A stretch of DNA of 64,000 bases from Prevotella sp. (GTDB taxonomy: Bacteria; Bacteroidota; Bacteroidia; Bacteroidales; Bacteroidaceae), in assembly GCA_017428055.1 (NCBI GenBank), contig JAFRRN010000014.1:16536-80535 (forward strand). The letters run 5' to 3'. The notes beneath the pieces are model-generated. The model saw only the letters and a list, made by a program, of their open reading frames with translations. It did no database searches and was not told where the DNA came from. A program made the translations under genes and the position numbers. The first letter of the stretch is position 1, and the number at the start of each line of letters is the position of its first letter. Shown here piece by piece: positions 53,667-63,043 of the stretch.

Positions 53667-54923
53667 ATGAAAACTCTCATCCATAGCATTGGCACCTTGG
53701 CGGGAATCCGTGGGCAGGAAATCCAATATCTTCAAGGAAAGGAAATGGCATCATTACCATCTCTCAACGACGCATGGTTGCTCATTGAAGACGACCATAT
53801 CCATAGTTGGGGGGGAAAAAGAGAAGAAAAGCCTTTGGCAGACACATACATTGATGCCCACGGAGGCACGGTGCTGCCCACCTTTTGTGATAGTCATACC
53901 CACTTGGTCTATGCAGGGAGCAGGGAACAAGAGTTCGTCGATAAGATACATGGGCTTGACTATGCCGAGATAGCACGGCGTGGAGGAGGCATCTTAAACT
54001 CTGCCGACCGTCTCCATGATATGAGCGAGGAAGCACTTTACCAACAGGCAATGGGGCGAGTGGAAGAGATTATGCGCAAGGGAACGGGTGCCGTGGAGAT
54101 CAAGAGTGGCTATGGCCTCAACACAGAGGATGAGTTGAAAATGCTACGAGTCATCCGCCGCATCAAGGAGACCAGCCCATTGATGGTGGTGAGTACATTC
54201 CTCGGCGCACATGCCGTAGGAAGAGAATATGTGGGAAGGCAGGGTGATTATGTCAATCTTGTCATCGAGGAGATGATTCCAGAAGTAGGAAAGCAACGAT
54301 TGGCAGACTTCATCGACGTTTTTTGCGACAAAGGATTCTTCACGCCCGATGAGACAAGCCGTATCTTGGAGGCTGGTGCCAAGTGGGGGTTGCGCCCCAA
54401 GATACACGGACAGGAGTTGGCGGACTCTGGCGGCGTAGATGTTGCCGTGCGTCATCATGCCTTATCGGTTGACCATTTAGAGAGCATGACAGAGCGCGAT
54501 ATTGCCCTCATTTTGGAATATAACGCTGGGGCTTACCAGCCATTGATACCCACCGCCCTGCCTGGTACGTCTTTTTTCCTGAACTTGTCGTATGCACCAG
54601 GACGACGGATGATTGACGAGGGATTGCCCTTGGCTCTCGCTTCCGACTACAATCCAGGCTCTACCCCGTCGGGAGACATGAAGTTTGTGTTGTCGTTGGC
54701 ATGCATCAAGATGCGGCTCACACCCGAAGAGACCATCAATGCCGCCACGCTCAACAGTGCCTCCGCGATGGGCTTGGCAAATGAATGTGGCAGCATCACA
54801 CAGGGGAAGTATGCAAACGTCATCATCACCCAACCAATTCCCTCCATCGACTTCATCCCATACGCCTACACATCCCCTCTTATCAGCTTGGTGATATTGA
54901 ATGGTAACGTGGTTTATCCATGA
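53667..54923 (+). CDS. hutI: Imidazolonepropionase
   Basis: This is a 418-residue amidohydrolase. The metal-binding motif is CDSHTHLVYAGSREQEF. Also present are EIKSGYGLNTEDELKMLR, TFLGAHAVGREY, HGQELADSGG and ASDYNPGSTPSGD, all typical of HutI. It opens the imidazolone ring to give N-formimino-glutamate, the FtcD substrate. It completes the pathway from histidine to glutamate in this operon. No hut regulator lies next to it. Confidence 0.95.
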   Translation: MKTLIHSIGTLAGIRGQEIQYLQGKEMASLPSLNDAWLLIEDDHIHSWGGKREEKPLADTYIDAHGGTVLPTFCDSHTHLVYAGSREQEFVDKIHGLDYAEIARRGGGILNSADRLHDMSEEALYQQAMGRVEEIMRKGTGAVEIKSGYGLNTEDELKMLRVIRRIKETSPLMVVSTFLGAHAVGREYVGRQGDYVNLVIEEMIPEVGKQRLADFIDVFCDKGFFTPDETSRILEAGAKWGLRPKIHGQELADSGGVDVAVRHHALSVDHLESMTERDIALILEYNAGAYQPLIPTALPGTSFFLNLSYAPGRRMIDEGLPLALASDYNPGSTPSGDMKFVLSLACIKMRLTPEETINAATLNSASAMGLANECGSITQGKYANVIITQPIPSIDFIPYAYTSPLISLVILNGNVVYP

Positions 54924-55014
54924 AGTGATTTGTTGAAAAGTTAAAAAGTCGAAAAACAAGGTGTATTGTCAGATATTTTTACTTGATACCCTTCTGCCTT
55001 TATCCCTTTTTTCT

Positions 55015-55022
55015 TACCTTTG
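55015..55022 (+). promoter_or_regulatory. -7 element of xylBA
   Basis: TACCTTTG fits TAnnTTTG, 63 bases before the xylB ATG. A weak TCTG lies 18 bases upstream. The 160-base gap from hutI has no other recognisable feature apart from A-rich AAAAAGT-type repeats at 54930-54955. Confidence 0.55.
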
Positions 55023-55084
55023 CAGTTGTCAATCATTATACGAATCTTACCTAACGACATTACTCATACAAACATTACAAAAAC

Positions 55085-56578
55085 ATGGAAAAACAATATT
55101 TATTGGGATTTGACGTAGGCAGTTCGTCTGTCAAAGCATCTCTCGTGGACATTGACTCAGGCCAATGCGCCGCTACTGCTTTTTATCCTGAACATGAAGC
55201 ACCTATCAAAGCCGTCAAGGCAGGATGGGCAGAACAAGCCCCACAGATGTGGTGGGACAATGCCAAGTTGTCGTTGAAGAAAATCATGGCCGAGGCAGGA
55301 GCCAAGGGTGAGCAGGTGAAAGCCATCGGTATCAGTTACCAGATGCACGGCCTTGTCTGTGTGGATAAGAACCAAGAGGTGCTGCGCGATGCCATTATCT
55401 GGTGCGACTCACGTGCCGTGCCTTACGGCGACCGTGCCTTCAAAAACATCGGTGCGGAGACTTGCTTGGGACACTTGCTTAATTCTCCCGGCAACTTTAC
55501 CGCCGCCAAGTTGGCTTGGGTCAAGGAGAATGAGCCAGAACTGTTTGACAAGATTTACAAGGTGATGCTCCCTGGCGACTATATCGCCATGAGATTGAGT
55601 GGCGACATCAACACCACCATCAGCGGACTTTCAGAGGGAATGTTCTGGGATTTCAAGGAGAAAGCTCCCGCCAAGTTCCTATTAGACGAGTTTGGTTTCC
55701 CCTCCGATTTAATTGCCGACATCGTTCCTACGTTTAGCGTACAGGCAACGGTATCGAAAGCGGCAGCCGAGGAATTAGGATTGAAAGAGGGAACACCCAT
55801 CAGCTACCGTGCGGGCGACCAACCCAACAATGCCTTAAGCCTGAATGTCTTTAACCCTGGTGAGATTGCCTCCACAGCTGGCACATCGGGGGTTGTCTAT
55901 GGTGTGTTGGGCGAAGTGAACTACGATAAGAAAAGTCGCGTGAATACATTTGCGCATGTCAATTACACGAAAGACTTGGATCGTCTCGGCGTGTTGCTCT
56001 GCATCAATGGAACGGGCATCCTCAATGCGTGGGTACGCCGCAACGTTGCTCCCGAGGGAATCTCATACGCAGACATGAATGTGATGATGGAGAACATTCC
56101 CATCGGCAGCGAGGGCGTGAGCATCATACCATTTGGCAACGGCGCGGAACGTGTGTTGGAGAACCGCGAGATTGGTTGCAGCATCCATGGCATCAATTTC
56201 AACAAGCACAGCAAGGCACACATCATGAGAGCTGCACAGGAGGGCATTGTGTTCAGTTTCTGCTACGGTATGGAGATTATGCAACAGATGGGCATGGATA
56301 TCCGTAAGATTCATGCTGGGCGTGCCAACATGTTCTTGAGCGAGATATTCCGTAACACGTTGGCAGGAGTGAGTGGGGCAACCATCGAACTGTATGAGAC
56401 CGACGGTAGCGTGGGGGCTGCCAAGGGTGCCGGCATGGGTTGTGGTCTTTACCGTGACCATGATGAGGCCTTTGCCACATTGAAGAAACTCGCCGTCATC
56501 GAACCCGACGAAACCAAGCGTGGCGACTATCTCAACGCCTACGCCCATTGGAAAGACCAATTGGAAAAGTATATTTAA
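55085..56578 (+). CDS. xylB: Xylulokinase
   Basis: This is a 497-residue FGGY-family kinase. The N-terminal actin-like fold opens LLGFDVGSSSVKASLVD. The sugar-site aspartate region is DAIIWCDSRAVPYG, and SYQMHGLVCVD, YRAGDQPNNALSLN and TAGTSGVVYG are family motifs. It phosphorylates D-xylulose to enter the pentose phosphate pathway. It precedes xylA by 36 bases. No xylose transporter or XylR lies next to the pair. Confidence 0.95.
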   Translation: MEKQYLLGFDVGSSSVKASLVDIDSGQCAATAFYPEHEAPIKAVKAGWAEQAPQMWWDNAKLSLKKIMAEAGAKGEQVKAIGISYQMHGLVCVDKNQEVLRDAIIWCDSRAVPYGDRAFKNIGAETCLGHLLNSPGNFTAAKLAWVKENEPELFDKIYKVMLPGDYIAMRLSGDINTTISGLSEGMFWDFKEKAPAKFLLDEFGFPSDLIADIVPTFSVQATVSKAAAEELGLKEGTPISYRAGDQPNNALSLNVFNPGEIASTAGTSGVVYGVLGEVNYDKKSRVNTFAHVNYTKDLDRLGVLLCINGTGILNAWVRRNVAPEGISYADMNVMMENIPIGSEGVSIIPFGNGAERVLENREIGCSIHGINFNKHSKAHIMRAAQEGIVFSFCYGMEIMQQMGMDIRKIHAGRANMFLSEIFRNTLAGVSGATIELYETDGSVGAAKGAGMGCGLYRDHDEAFATLKKLAVIEPDETKRGDYLNAYAHWKDQLEKYI

Positions 56579-56614
56579 TCTTATCAACTAATTATCTTAT
56601 AAACTCAAAACATT

Positions 56615-57931
56615 ATGGCAAAAGAGTATTTTCCACAGATTGGAAAGATTCCCTTTGAGGGAACAGAGAGCAAGAACCCGATGGCATTCCATTACTATGA
56701 CCCTGAGAAAGTCGTAGCTGGCAAAAAGATGAAAGACTGGTTGAAGTTTGCGATGGCTTGGTGGCACACACTCGGCGGAGCAAGTGGCGACCAATTCGGC
56801 GGACAAACCCGTTCATACGAATGGGACAAGGCAGACGATGCCGTGCAACGCGCCAAGGACAAGATGGATGCCGGTTTCGAGATCATGGACAAGCTGGGCA
56901 TTGAGTATTTCTGCTTCCATGACATCGACCTCGTCGATGAGGCTGACACCATCGAGGAATATGAGGCTCGCATGAAAGCCATCACTGACTATGCCAAGGA
57001 GAAGATGGCTGGCACAAACATCAAGCTACTTTGGGGTACAGCCAATGTGTTCGGCAACAAGCGTTACATGAACGGTGCCGCAACGAATCCCAACTTCGAT
57101 GTCGTGGCACGTGCTGCCGTACAAATCAAGAACGCTATTGATGCTACCATCAAGCTCGGCGGTACCAACTATGTGTTCTGGGGCGGACGCGAAGGTTACA
57201 TGAGCCTATTGAACACCGACCAGAAACGTGAGAAGGAACACCTCGCACAGATGCTCACGGCTGCCCGCGACTATGCCCGCAAGAATGGCTTTACGGGAAC
57301 ATTCCTCATCGAGCCGAAACCCATGGAACCCTCCAAGCACCAATACGATGTTGACACAGAGACGGTCATCGGCTTCTTGAAGGCACATGGATTGGATAAG
57401 GATTTCAAGGTGAACATTGAAGTGAACCACGCCACACTCGCTGGTCATACCTTCGAGCATGAGCTGGCTGTGGCTGTTGACAATGGCATGTTAGGTTCAA
57501 TCGATGCCAACCGTGGCGACGCACAGAACGGATGGGACACCGACCAGTTCCCCATCGACAACTTCGAGCTGACACAGGCCATGATGCAAGTCATCCGCAA
57601 TGGCGGCCTGGGCAATGGCGGTTCCAACTTCGATGCCAAGTTGCGTCGTAACTCCACAGACCCCGAGGACATCTTCATCGCACACATCAGCGGTATGGAC
57701 GCTATGGCTCGCGCCTTGGAGAACGCCGCAGCCATCCTGGAAGAAAGCGAGTTGCCAAAGATGTTCAAGGAGCGTTATGCAAGTTTCGATGCTGGCGAGG
57801 GCAAGGCATTCGAGGAAGGCAAGCTGACATTGGAAGACCTCGTGGCATACGCCAAGAAGAATGGCGAGCCCAAGCAAATCAGCGGCAAGCAGGAACTCTA
57901 TGAGACCATCGTGGCATTGTATGCAAAATAA
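56615..57931 (+). CDS. xylA: Xylose isomerase
   Basis: This is a 438-residue cytoplasmic TIM-barrel enzyme. Signatures are FHDIDLVDE with the catalytic histidine, [42 protein letters not shown] and [17 protein letters not shown], which bind the two divalent metals. It converts D-xylose to D-xylulose and, in related enzymes, glucose to fructose. The substrate would come from the xylan enzymes encoded in the window. It is followed by a strong terminator. Confidence 0.97.
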   Translation: MAKEYFPQIGKIPFEGTESKNPMAFHYYDPEKVVAGKKMKDWLKFAMAWWHTLGGASGDQFGGQTRSYEWDKADDAVQRAKDKMDAGFEIMDKLGIEYFCFHDIDLVDEADTIEEYEARMKAITDYAKEKMAGTNIKLLWGTANVFGNKRYMNGAATNPNFDVVARAAVQIKNAIDATIKLGGTNYVFWGGREGYMSLLNTDQKREKEHLAQMLTAARDYARKNGFTGTFLIEPKPMEPSKHQYDVDTETVIGFLKAHGLDKDFKVNIEVNHATLAGHTFEHELAVAVDNGMLGSIDANRGDAQNGWDTDQFPIDNFELTQAMMQVIRNGGLGNGGSNFDAKLRRNSTDPEDIFIAHISGMDAMARALENAAAILEESELPKMFKERYASFDAGEGKAFEEGKLTLEDLVAYAKKNGEPKQISGKQELYETIVALYAK

Positions 57932-57957
57932 GGATATTTTGCAAGTTTTATAACAAA

Positions 57958-58000
57958 GAAATGGGCATCTCCAACTAATGAGATGCCCATTTCTTCATTT
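57958..58000. terminator. Bidirectional terminator between xylA and the DUF4878 gene
   Basis: GAAATGGGCATCT (57958-57970) pairs perfectly with AGATGCCCATTTC (57981-57993) over a 10-base loop. It is flanked by a T run on the plus strand and lies 17 bases beyond the DUF4878 stop on the minus strand. Confidence 0.85.
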
Positions 58001-58016
58001 TTTGATTATGTTGGCA

Positions 58017-58442
58017 CTACTTCTTTGTGTCAATTTTCCAATCTCCATTGCCATCCTTGCGCAGCTTGATGTCAATGGTGTCTTTTTCGTCCTTGGTCGA
58101 TACGACTGCCATTTTCACTACGGCTGCACTATCCTCGACCATCTGTTTCACGATACTGTAATCCTTGATGTCGCCCTTACTTTCTGCCCCCTGTGCGAAT
58201 GCCTTTTGCAAGAGTCCCTGACAAGACTCTTTCTCTGACTGGACTTTTTCTGGATTCTCCAAGTCCTTCTTGCTGAAATACATCAAATCGGTGTAACCCT
58301 TAAAGTCCTTGTTCTTCAAGCACTCCATTGATTTGATTGCCACTCCTTTCGGGGTGTTACCACTTCCACAACTTCCAAAAAAGGCCAATGCACATAATAC
58401 AATGGCAACAATAAACACTACAAACAATAGAAATCTCTTCAT
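58017..58442 (-). CDS. DUF4878-like exported protein, probable lipoprotein
   Basis: This is a 141-residue protein. A hydrophobic N-terminal segment (LFVVFIVAIVLCALAFF) ends in GSCGSG, so C25 may be a lipidated cysteine, although the lipobox is weak. The rest is a small NTF2-like fold of the DUF4878 type: AIKSMECLKNKDFKGYTDLM, a middle linker, then a strand-rich end DTIDIKLRKDGNGDWKID. The function is unknown; DUF4878 proteins are common envelope proteins of Bacteroidota. It is the last gene of the fkp run, 42 bases after the YiiX-like gene. Confidence 0.8.
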   Translation of the reverse strand: MKRFLLFVVFIVAIVLCALAFFGSCGSGNTPKGVAIKSMECLKNKDFKGYTDLMYFSKKDLENPEKVQSEKESCQGLLQKAFAQGAESKGDIKDYSIVKQMVEDSAAVVKMAVVSTKDEKDTIDIKLRKDGNGDWKIDTKK

Positions 58443-58484
58443 ACTTTTTTAAATTAAATGGTTATAAATACAAATGCTCTCCTT

Positions 58485-59150
58485 TCAAAACTTAACAACA
58501 GACCTCAAATGCCTCGAATGATATACATCCGAGGGATAATACACCTCAGCATGTAACAATGGTAATTCCACCTCATGCGGTGGGGAGGTCACCAACCGCA
58601 ACCCCACACTTTTATAGGCATACATCACCAACTCTGTACAATACATCCGCATCGTGTCATTCGAATCATAGTCATGGTCAAATGGCACACCACGGCGGAA
58701 CACATCCAGTGCCACTTGTGCTGCATATCTTGCAGCCAACTCATCATCAATCCGTGTTATCTCTCCCTTTCCTGCATGGACAGCAGAAAAGAATGTCTGC
58801 ACCTCATCCAATTTCACGCGGTCTATATCGCCCTCAAAGTCTGGCTCGCCGGGAACGGCATGAACCACCATCTTGCGTCCCATCGTATCGACAACAATGC
58901 CAACATGCGAATAGTCGCCATCTGCATCCATCATACGCACGGCATGGCTCTCGATGCCACTGCCCATTCTAAACACTACATCACCCGTTTGCAATTCGAT
59001 TCCTTCGGGTAAGATGCAATGATTTCCTTGCCCTATACTTTCACAGCCGACAATCAATAAACAGAATCCTATGAACAAAGCGGTTTCCACACTCCTTTGT
59101 CTCTTGTTTACGCCATCGAGTAAGGTTATGTGCCTATTTGCAATTATCAT
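58485..59150 (-). CDS. YiiX/YebB-like permuted NlpC/P60 cysteine hydrolase, probable lipoprotein
   Basis: This is a 221-residue protein. A signal segment (residues about 20-36) ends in LLIVGC, a good lipobox. The papain-like permuted domain has LQTGDVVFRMG, DYSHVGIVVDTMG with the catalytic histidine, VVHAVPG, and the nucleophile cysteine in MRMYCTELVMYAYKS. Family members hydrolyse peptide or amide bonds, possibly in cell-wall material or lipids. It starts 7 bases after the GSCFA gene. Confidence 0.85.
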   Translation of the reverse strand: MIIANRHITLLDGVNKRQRSVETALFIGFCLLIVGCESIGQGNHCILPEGIELQTGDVVFRMGSGIESHAVRMMDADGDYSHVGIVVDTMGRKMVVHAVPGEPDFEGDIDRVKLDEVQTFFSAVHAGKGEITRIDDELAARYAAQVALDVFRRGVPFDHDYDSNDTMRMYCTELVMYAYKSVGLRLVTSPPHEVELPLLHAEVYYPSDVYHSRHLRSVVKF

Positions 59151-59157
59151 GCCTACA

Positions 59158-60015
59158 TCATGTTTTCGTTAATGAGGACAGGTGTAACGCGACGGCATCT
59201 GACTGCCATACTGGATATTGCTGAGCTAAAAGCCGTACCTTTTCCATCGTCCTGTCGATGAAATCTCGATATTCGGAAGACTGCGGGGCGAACGGGCGAT
59301 GCCCCAAAGCTTCCTTAATAGGTTTCCATTCTTGCAGAAACTTGAAAGTATCTTTGGAGAAATAGGTTTCGGCAAAGCGATGGTAGACGTATTCCACGGC
59401 TTGTTCGGAGGGGTGTAACATGTCCTCCTTGTAGAAACGATAATCGCGGAGCTCGTCGTTGACAATCTCATAGGCGGGAAAATAGCACACGGGCGACTCA
59501 TTGGAATGCAATGTCTTGATGGTTTTCTCCACGGCAAGCAATAAGGTTGCCTTGGACAATTGGCTTCCATGGAATCCATATTTAGCATAGCGGATGGGGC
59601 TGACGGTGAGGATAACCCTCATTCGGGGATGGCACTGGCGTAGAAGAAGGATGGCTTTCGACAGGTAATCGGCACATGCCTCCATCGTCAACTCCTCCTC
59701 CCGAAAGAGCGATCCAGGGCGTTTCGCACAATTATCAACGATTTCATTAGTGCTTTTCAAGATGTATACATGATTGGTACCAAGGGTAAGAACCGCAACG
59801 TTGGGAACAATATCTGCCGACAAACGCTCAACGGTATGACAAACACTTGCGGGGTTGTACATCACGCCAAAAGGATTGACCACCGCCTGAAACTGCTCCT
59901 CCTTGAATCTCTCGCCGATATTGTCCGCAAAGCAAGAACCGACAAACAGCATCTTCTCGCAGGGTGGAATCTCAAATCCCGCCTTGGGAATGTTGACAAC
60001 CGTCCTAAACTCCAT
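59158..60015 (-). CDS. GSCFA domain protein (SGNH/GDSL-like)
   Basis: This is a 285-residue protein without a signal peptide. It shows the family name motif VGSCFADNIG at residues 26-35. It also carries NPFGVMYNP, LTLGTNHVY, LTVSPIRYAKYGFHGSQLSKA and EDMLHPSEQAVEYV; the late histidine is the likely catalytic one. GSCFA proteins resemble SGNH esterases or acyltransferases and their substrates are unknown. It starts 12 bases after fkp, so a link with GDP-fucose glycan decoration is an attractive inference. Confidence 0.88.
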   Translation of the reverse strand: MEFRTVVNIPKAGFEIPPCEKMLFVGSCFADNIGERFKEEQFQAVVNPFGVMYNPASVCHTVERLSADIVPNVAVLTLGTNHVYILKSTNEIVDNCAKRPGSLFREEELTMEACADYLSKAILLLRQCHPRMRVILTVSPIRYAKYGFHGSQLSKATLLLAVEKTIKTLHSNESPVCYFPAYEIVNDELRDYRFYKEDMLHPSEQAVEYVYHRFAETYFSKDTFKFLQEWKPIKEALGHRPFAPQSSEYRDFIDRTMEKVRLLAQQYPVWQSDAVALHLSSLTKT

Positions 60016-60027
60016 CTATCTCTGCTA

Positions 60028-62889
60028 TTAACTTCTACTCACCTGCAACCCTTTCTCGCTCAAGGTCATATCCACAAACCGCGCATTGGCATTCAGCCTG
60101 TTGGCTTGGAGGATTTGCTTGATCCTGACGGCAGCTTCGGGGTCTTTGGCTATCATATACAGATAGCCGCCACCTCCGGCACCCGGTAACTTATATCCAA
60201 GGCAGAGGTCGTCTATCAAATCTGTCAACCTTCGCACCTCGGACGGATTCGTGCCATTGTCGATGGCTTGGTTTTGCAACCATGTCTTACGCACAAGTCG
60301 TCCCATCTCGGTGAAGTTCTCCCGTTGGATGGTCTCAAACATATCCATGGCATGTGCCTTCATCTCACGGAGCATGGCGATTTCCTCGTGTTGGTTAAGG
60401 AACATCTTGCGCACGATTTCCGCCAAGATCTTCTTGGCAGTGCGCGTGATGCCCGTATAATATAATAGGTGGCAGGTACGGTATTCGGGTTCGGTGTACA
60501 ACCGGGAGGGAAGCCAGCGTACAACGGGGTCTTGGTAAAACTCCCTTTCCGTCTGCAACAACTTCACGCCGGGCAACAGTCCGCCAAACTGGTCTTGCCA
60601 CCCGCCGCCCGTGGTCAAAAGCTGTTCCAATACCAACGTGCGATGCCCGATTTCATTCTTGTCCCAAGAGAGACCACAAAAATCATTCAATGCTCCTAAT
60701 ACAGTAGATGCCAATAGGCTGCTTGTGCCGAGTCCGCTACCGGCGGGGATGGCAGAAAGCAGGGTCAACTCGATGCCGCAACCAAATGCTTGTAATTGTT
60801 CTTGCAATGTTTTGAATGGCTCTGAGGAGAATTGGGGATGGAATCCCGACAACACCAATGCCGCCTTGGGGATGGAGAAAGGATTGCCCACCTTACGGAA
60901 ATCCGCAAGGTCTTCATAGGAACCCACTGTCTCAGACGCTCCCAAGTCAATGCTCCGCAATACAATTAGCGGATTTTTGCATGGTTTGACGTATGCCTGC
61001 AAGGGAGGTTGCCCATTCAATTCAATGGCGAAATTCACCACACAGCCCCCTTCCATCAAGCAATAGGGCGGCGTGTCTGTCCACCCTCCCGCAATGTCAA
61101 TACGCACGGGGCTACGTCCCCATACAATCTGGTCGCCATAGACGGACATCCTGGGCGATTGCTTTTTGGCAAGGGCTTGCGAGGTAAGCCCTTGACGCAA
61201 AAGGCCAAACGCCTTTTCCTCATTCGCTTGGTAGGGTAAACCTTTCCGTCGTTCCAATTCCGAGCGGAACATGGCATCATGAATGCGGGTGAGCAATGGT
61301 TCTTCGTCGGGCAGGGGATGGGGCATGGCGATATTCCCTTTGGAAAACTCGTTGGCGGCATCTTCCAAGTCCACTTGGTAAAACACGCTATGGGCATAGT
61401 TGTTTGCCAAGAATGGCCAGTTCTTCATACGGTTTTCATTCCTTTGTTGGAACAAACGAACAAGGTTGGCTTGGTCAGAAATCTCATCGGCACTCAACTT
61501 CTTGGCTCGCTCCCACAACATCTTACCGCCCTGTTGATATGGTTCATTCAGCATCCATCGCAACACCAACCCCACATCCCCGATGTCATTCACCACGGGG
61601 AAGAGCTTTGCCGACTGGATGTCGCATTCTTTATCATCCAACACAACTCCTCGGTCAGCCGCCCATTTCATGAGAGATTGCCCGATGAATTGGGTATCTG
61701 GTTGACTGACAATCCCCTTGAACTTATCCTCGAAGCCATACGGACGGACGGCATAGCCATCCTCCCCAATGGGAACAATATCCACGCATTGTCCCGCATA
61801 AAGCTCTATCTCCCATTGGTTTTCTGGTACACCCGTGATGATATGGTGATGCGAGAGCTGCCATTTCTCGCTCACACAACTGTTCTCCACCCACAGATGA
61901 TGGTTATCGGACGTAATCTTAATCCATGTCTCGGCATTCTGGATAAACATTGAAGGATGCGGCTTGCGCGAGTGGTGCATGATTTCGCGCTGGTCGTTGA
62001 CGAGATTCTGCACCGCCAAAGTCGAGGAAATGATCTCTGGGGACGTACCAAAATGATAGAACTCGCCCCCTGGCAAGGGAAGGATGGCAACCTTCAAATC
62101 CTTGATTTCATCATCTAACTTTGTGGGACTCGTGCCTAAACAACACCCGAAATCGGAATACAGGTCGTAATAACACATGTCTGAACTACTGAACTCCTTG
62201 CACTCCTGAACTCCCAACGCTACACTTCTTTTCATCAACACCTCCACGGCACGGTCACTCAACAGCCAAATGCCGATGTCTGTGAGATAGAGATGGTCTT
62301 TCAACAATTGGTTGAGCGTCTCGATTGAGGGCTTTTGCAACATACACTTCAACTCCGACGGAGCATGGCGCGACATCACAAACACTCCATGATCCTTGGC
62401 AACCTCCGCGCCAAGCCATAAGCCATAACATACCACATCCACTTCGGGAATGGGCTGTAACGCCTCCGTGGCGCGAATAAAAACGTCTCCGCTCACTATC
62501 ATCGTATGCAAGCCCTCGGGTGTCTCATCCATGATATGCTCATAGAGAGGGATTTGCAATGACAGCAGGTCTTGTGACAGCCGCTGCCCACGCTCCCAAC
62601 GGAACACGGGGATAGGCATCAGCACCTTGCCCGACGGCGAATAGGCGGGCAAACGTCGCCCTTGGCCGCCGGCATGGAGCACTAATCGCTTCTCTTTCCG
62701 TAGCCATTCATCGAAAGAAAGACCCGCATCTTTATTGAACGCTTGTCGTAATAACCACGTTGTTCCCCCACCTGACCCTAACTTTTTCCCAATAGGATCA
62801 TGTGTGCAAAACCATTCTTCTCTTTCATATCCCGTGATTTCATGGAAACACCCCACCAAATTCGGCGGGAGCGACAATAATTTCTTCAT
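60028..62889 (-). CDS. fkp: Bifunctional L-fucokinase / L-fucose-1-P guanylyltransferase
   Basis: This is a 953-residue cytoplasmic protein. The N-terminal nucleotidyltransferase has LVLHAGGQGRRLPAYSPSGK. A left-handed beta-helix-like middle follows. The GHMP kinase domain (about 590-953) has VRIDIAGGWTDTPPY, LLSAIPAGSGLGTSSLLAS and KLPGAGGGGYLYM. It salvages L-fucose to GDP-fucose for capsule and glycoprotein fucosylation, as in B. fragilis. Residues near 225-237 (GVQECKEFSSSDM) are encoded by a copy of the dispersed 'ctcctgaactcc' repeat at 62181-62215. Promoter at 62913-62920. It heads the operon with GSCFA, YiiX-like and DUF4878 genes. Confidence 0.96.
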   Translation of the reverse strand: MKKLLSLPPNLVGCFHEITGYEREEWFCTHDPIGKKLGSGGGTTWLLRQAFNKDAGLSFDEWLRKEKRLVLHAGGQGRRLPAYSPSGKVLMPIPVFRWERGQRLSQDLLSLQIPLYEHIMDETPEGLHTMIVSGDVFIRATEALQPIPEVDVVCYGLWLGAEVAKDHGVFVMSRHAPSELKCMLQKPSIETLNQLLKDHLYLTDIGIWLLSDRAVEVLMKRSVALGVQECKEFSSSDMCYYDLYSDFGCCLGTSPTKLDDEIKDLKVAILPLPGGEFYHFGTSPEIISSTLAVQNLVNDQREIMHHSRKPHPSMFIQNAETWIKITSDNHHLWVENSCVSEKWQLSHHHIITGVPENQWEIELYAGQCVDIVPIGEDGYAVRPYGFEDKFKGIVSQPDTQFIGQSLMKWAADRGVVLDDKECDIQSAKLFPVVNDIGDVGLVLRWMLNEPYQQGGKMLWERAKKLSADEISDQANLVRLFQQRNENRMKNWPFLANNYAHSVFYQVDLEDAANEFSKGNIAMPHPLPDEEPLLTRIHDAMFRSELERRKGLPYQANEEKAFGLLRQGLTSQALAKKQSPRMSVYGDQIVWGRSPVRIDIAGGWTDTPPYCLMEGGCVVNFAIELNGQPPLQAYVKPCKNPLIVLRSIDLGASETVGSYEDLADFRKVGNPFSIPKAALVLSGFHPQFSSEPFKTLQEQLQAFGCGIELTLLSAIPAGSGLGTSSLLASTVLGALNDFCGLSWDKNEIGHRTLVLEQLLTTGGGWQDQFGGLLPGVKLLQTEREFYQDPVVRWLPSRLYTEPEYRTCHLLYYTGITRTAKKILAEIVRKMFLNQHEEIAMLREMKAHAMDMFETIQRENFTEMGRLVRKTWLQNQAIDNGTNPSEVRRLTDLIDDLCLGYKLPGAGGGGYLYMIAKDPEAAVRIKQILQANRLNANARFVDMTLSEKGLQVSRS
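62181..62215. repeat. 'ctcctgaactcc' repeat copy inside fkp
   Basis: The stretch is made of CTGAACT, GAACTCCT and ACTCCTGAACTCC units like the intergenic repeats at 26546-26623 and 33026-33130. It is read in frame in fkp, where it encodes QECKEFSSSD, between a helix (MKRSVALG) and a conserved YYDLYSDFG. Confidence 0.55.
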
Positions 62890-62912
62890 CCTCTAACCTT
62901 TCTGTTGTGCTA

Positions 62913-62920
62913 CAAAGTTA
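62913..62920 (-). promoter_or_regulatory. -7 element of fkp operon
   Basis: TAACTTTG on the minus strand, 24 bases before the ATG. The nearest TTTG upstream is about 22 bases away, slightly long. Confidence 0.5.
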
Positions 62921-62949
62921 CAACATTTTTCGCTGATAAAAGCAAAATT

Positions 62950-62970
62950 CATGATATTTCACATATCATG
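62950..62970. promoter_or_regulatory. Inverted repeat between divergent fkp and SDR promoters
   Basis: CATGATA-N7-TATCATG. A third CATGATA half-site lies just after the SDR -7 element at about 62996. It is placed to act on both promoters; the binding protein is unknown. Confidence 0.4.
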
Positions 62971-62986
62971 ACAATGGAATAGATAA

Positions 62987-62994
62987 TATATTTG
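62987..62994 (+). promoter_or_regulatory. -7 element of SDR gene
   Basis: TATATTTG fits TAnnTTTG. Transcription near 63001 supports the start codon at 63044. Confidence 0.5.
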
Positions 62995-63043
62995 TCATGA
63001 TAACGTTTATATAGTGAAGGAAATAAACACGAAAGGAAGAGAC

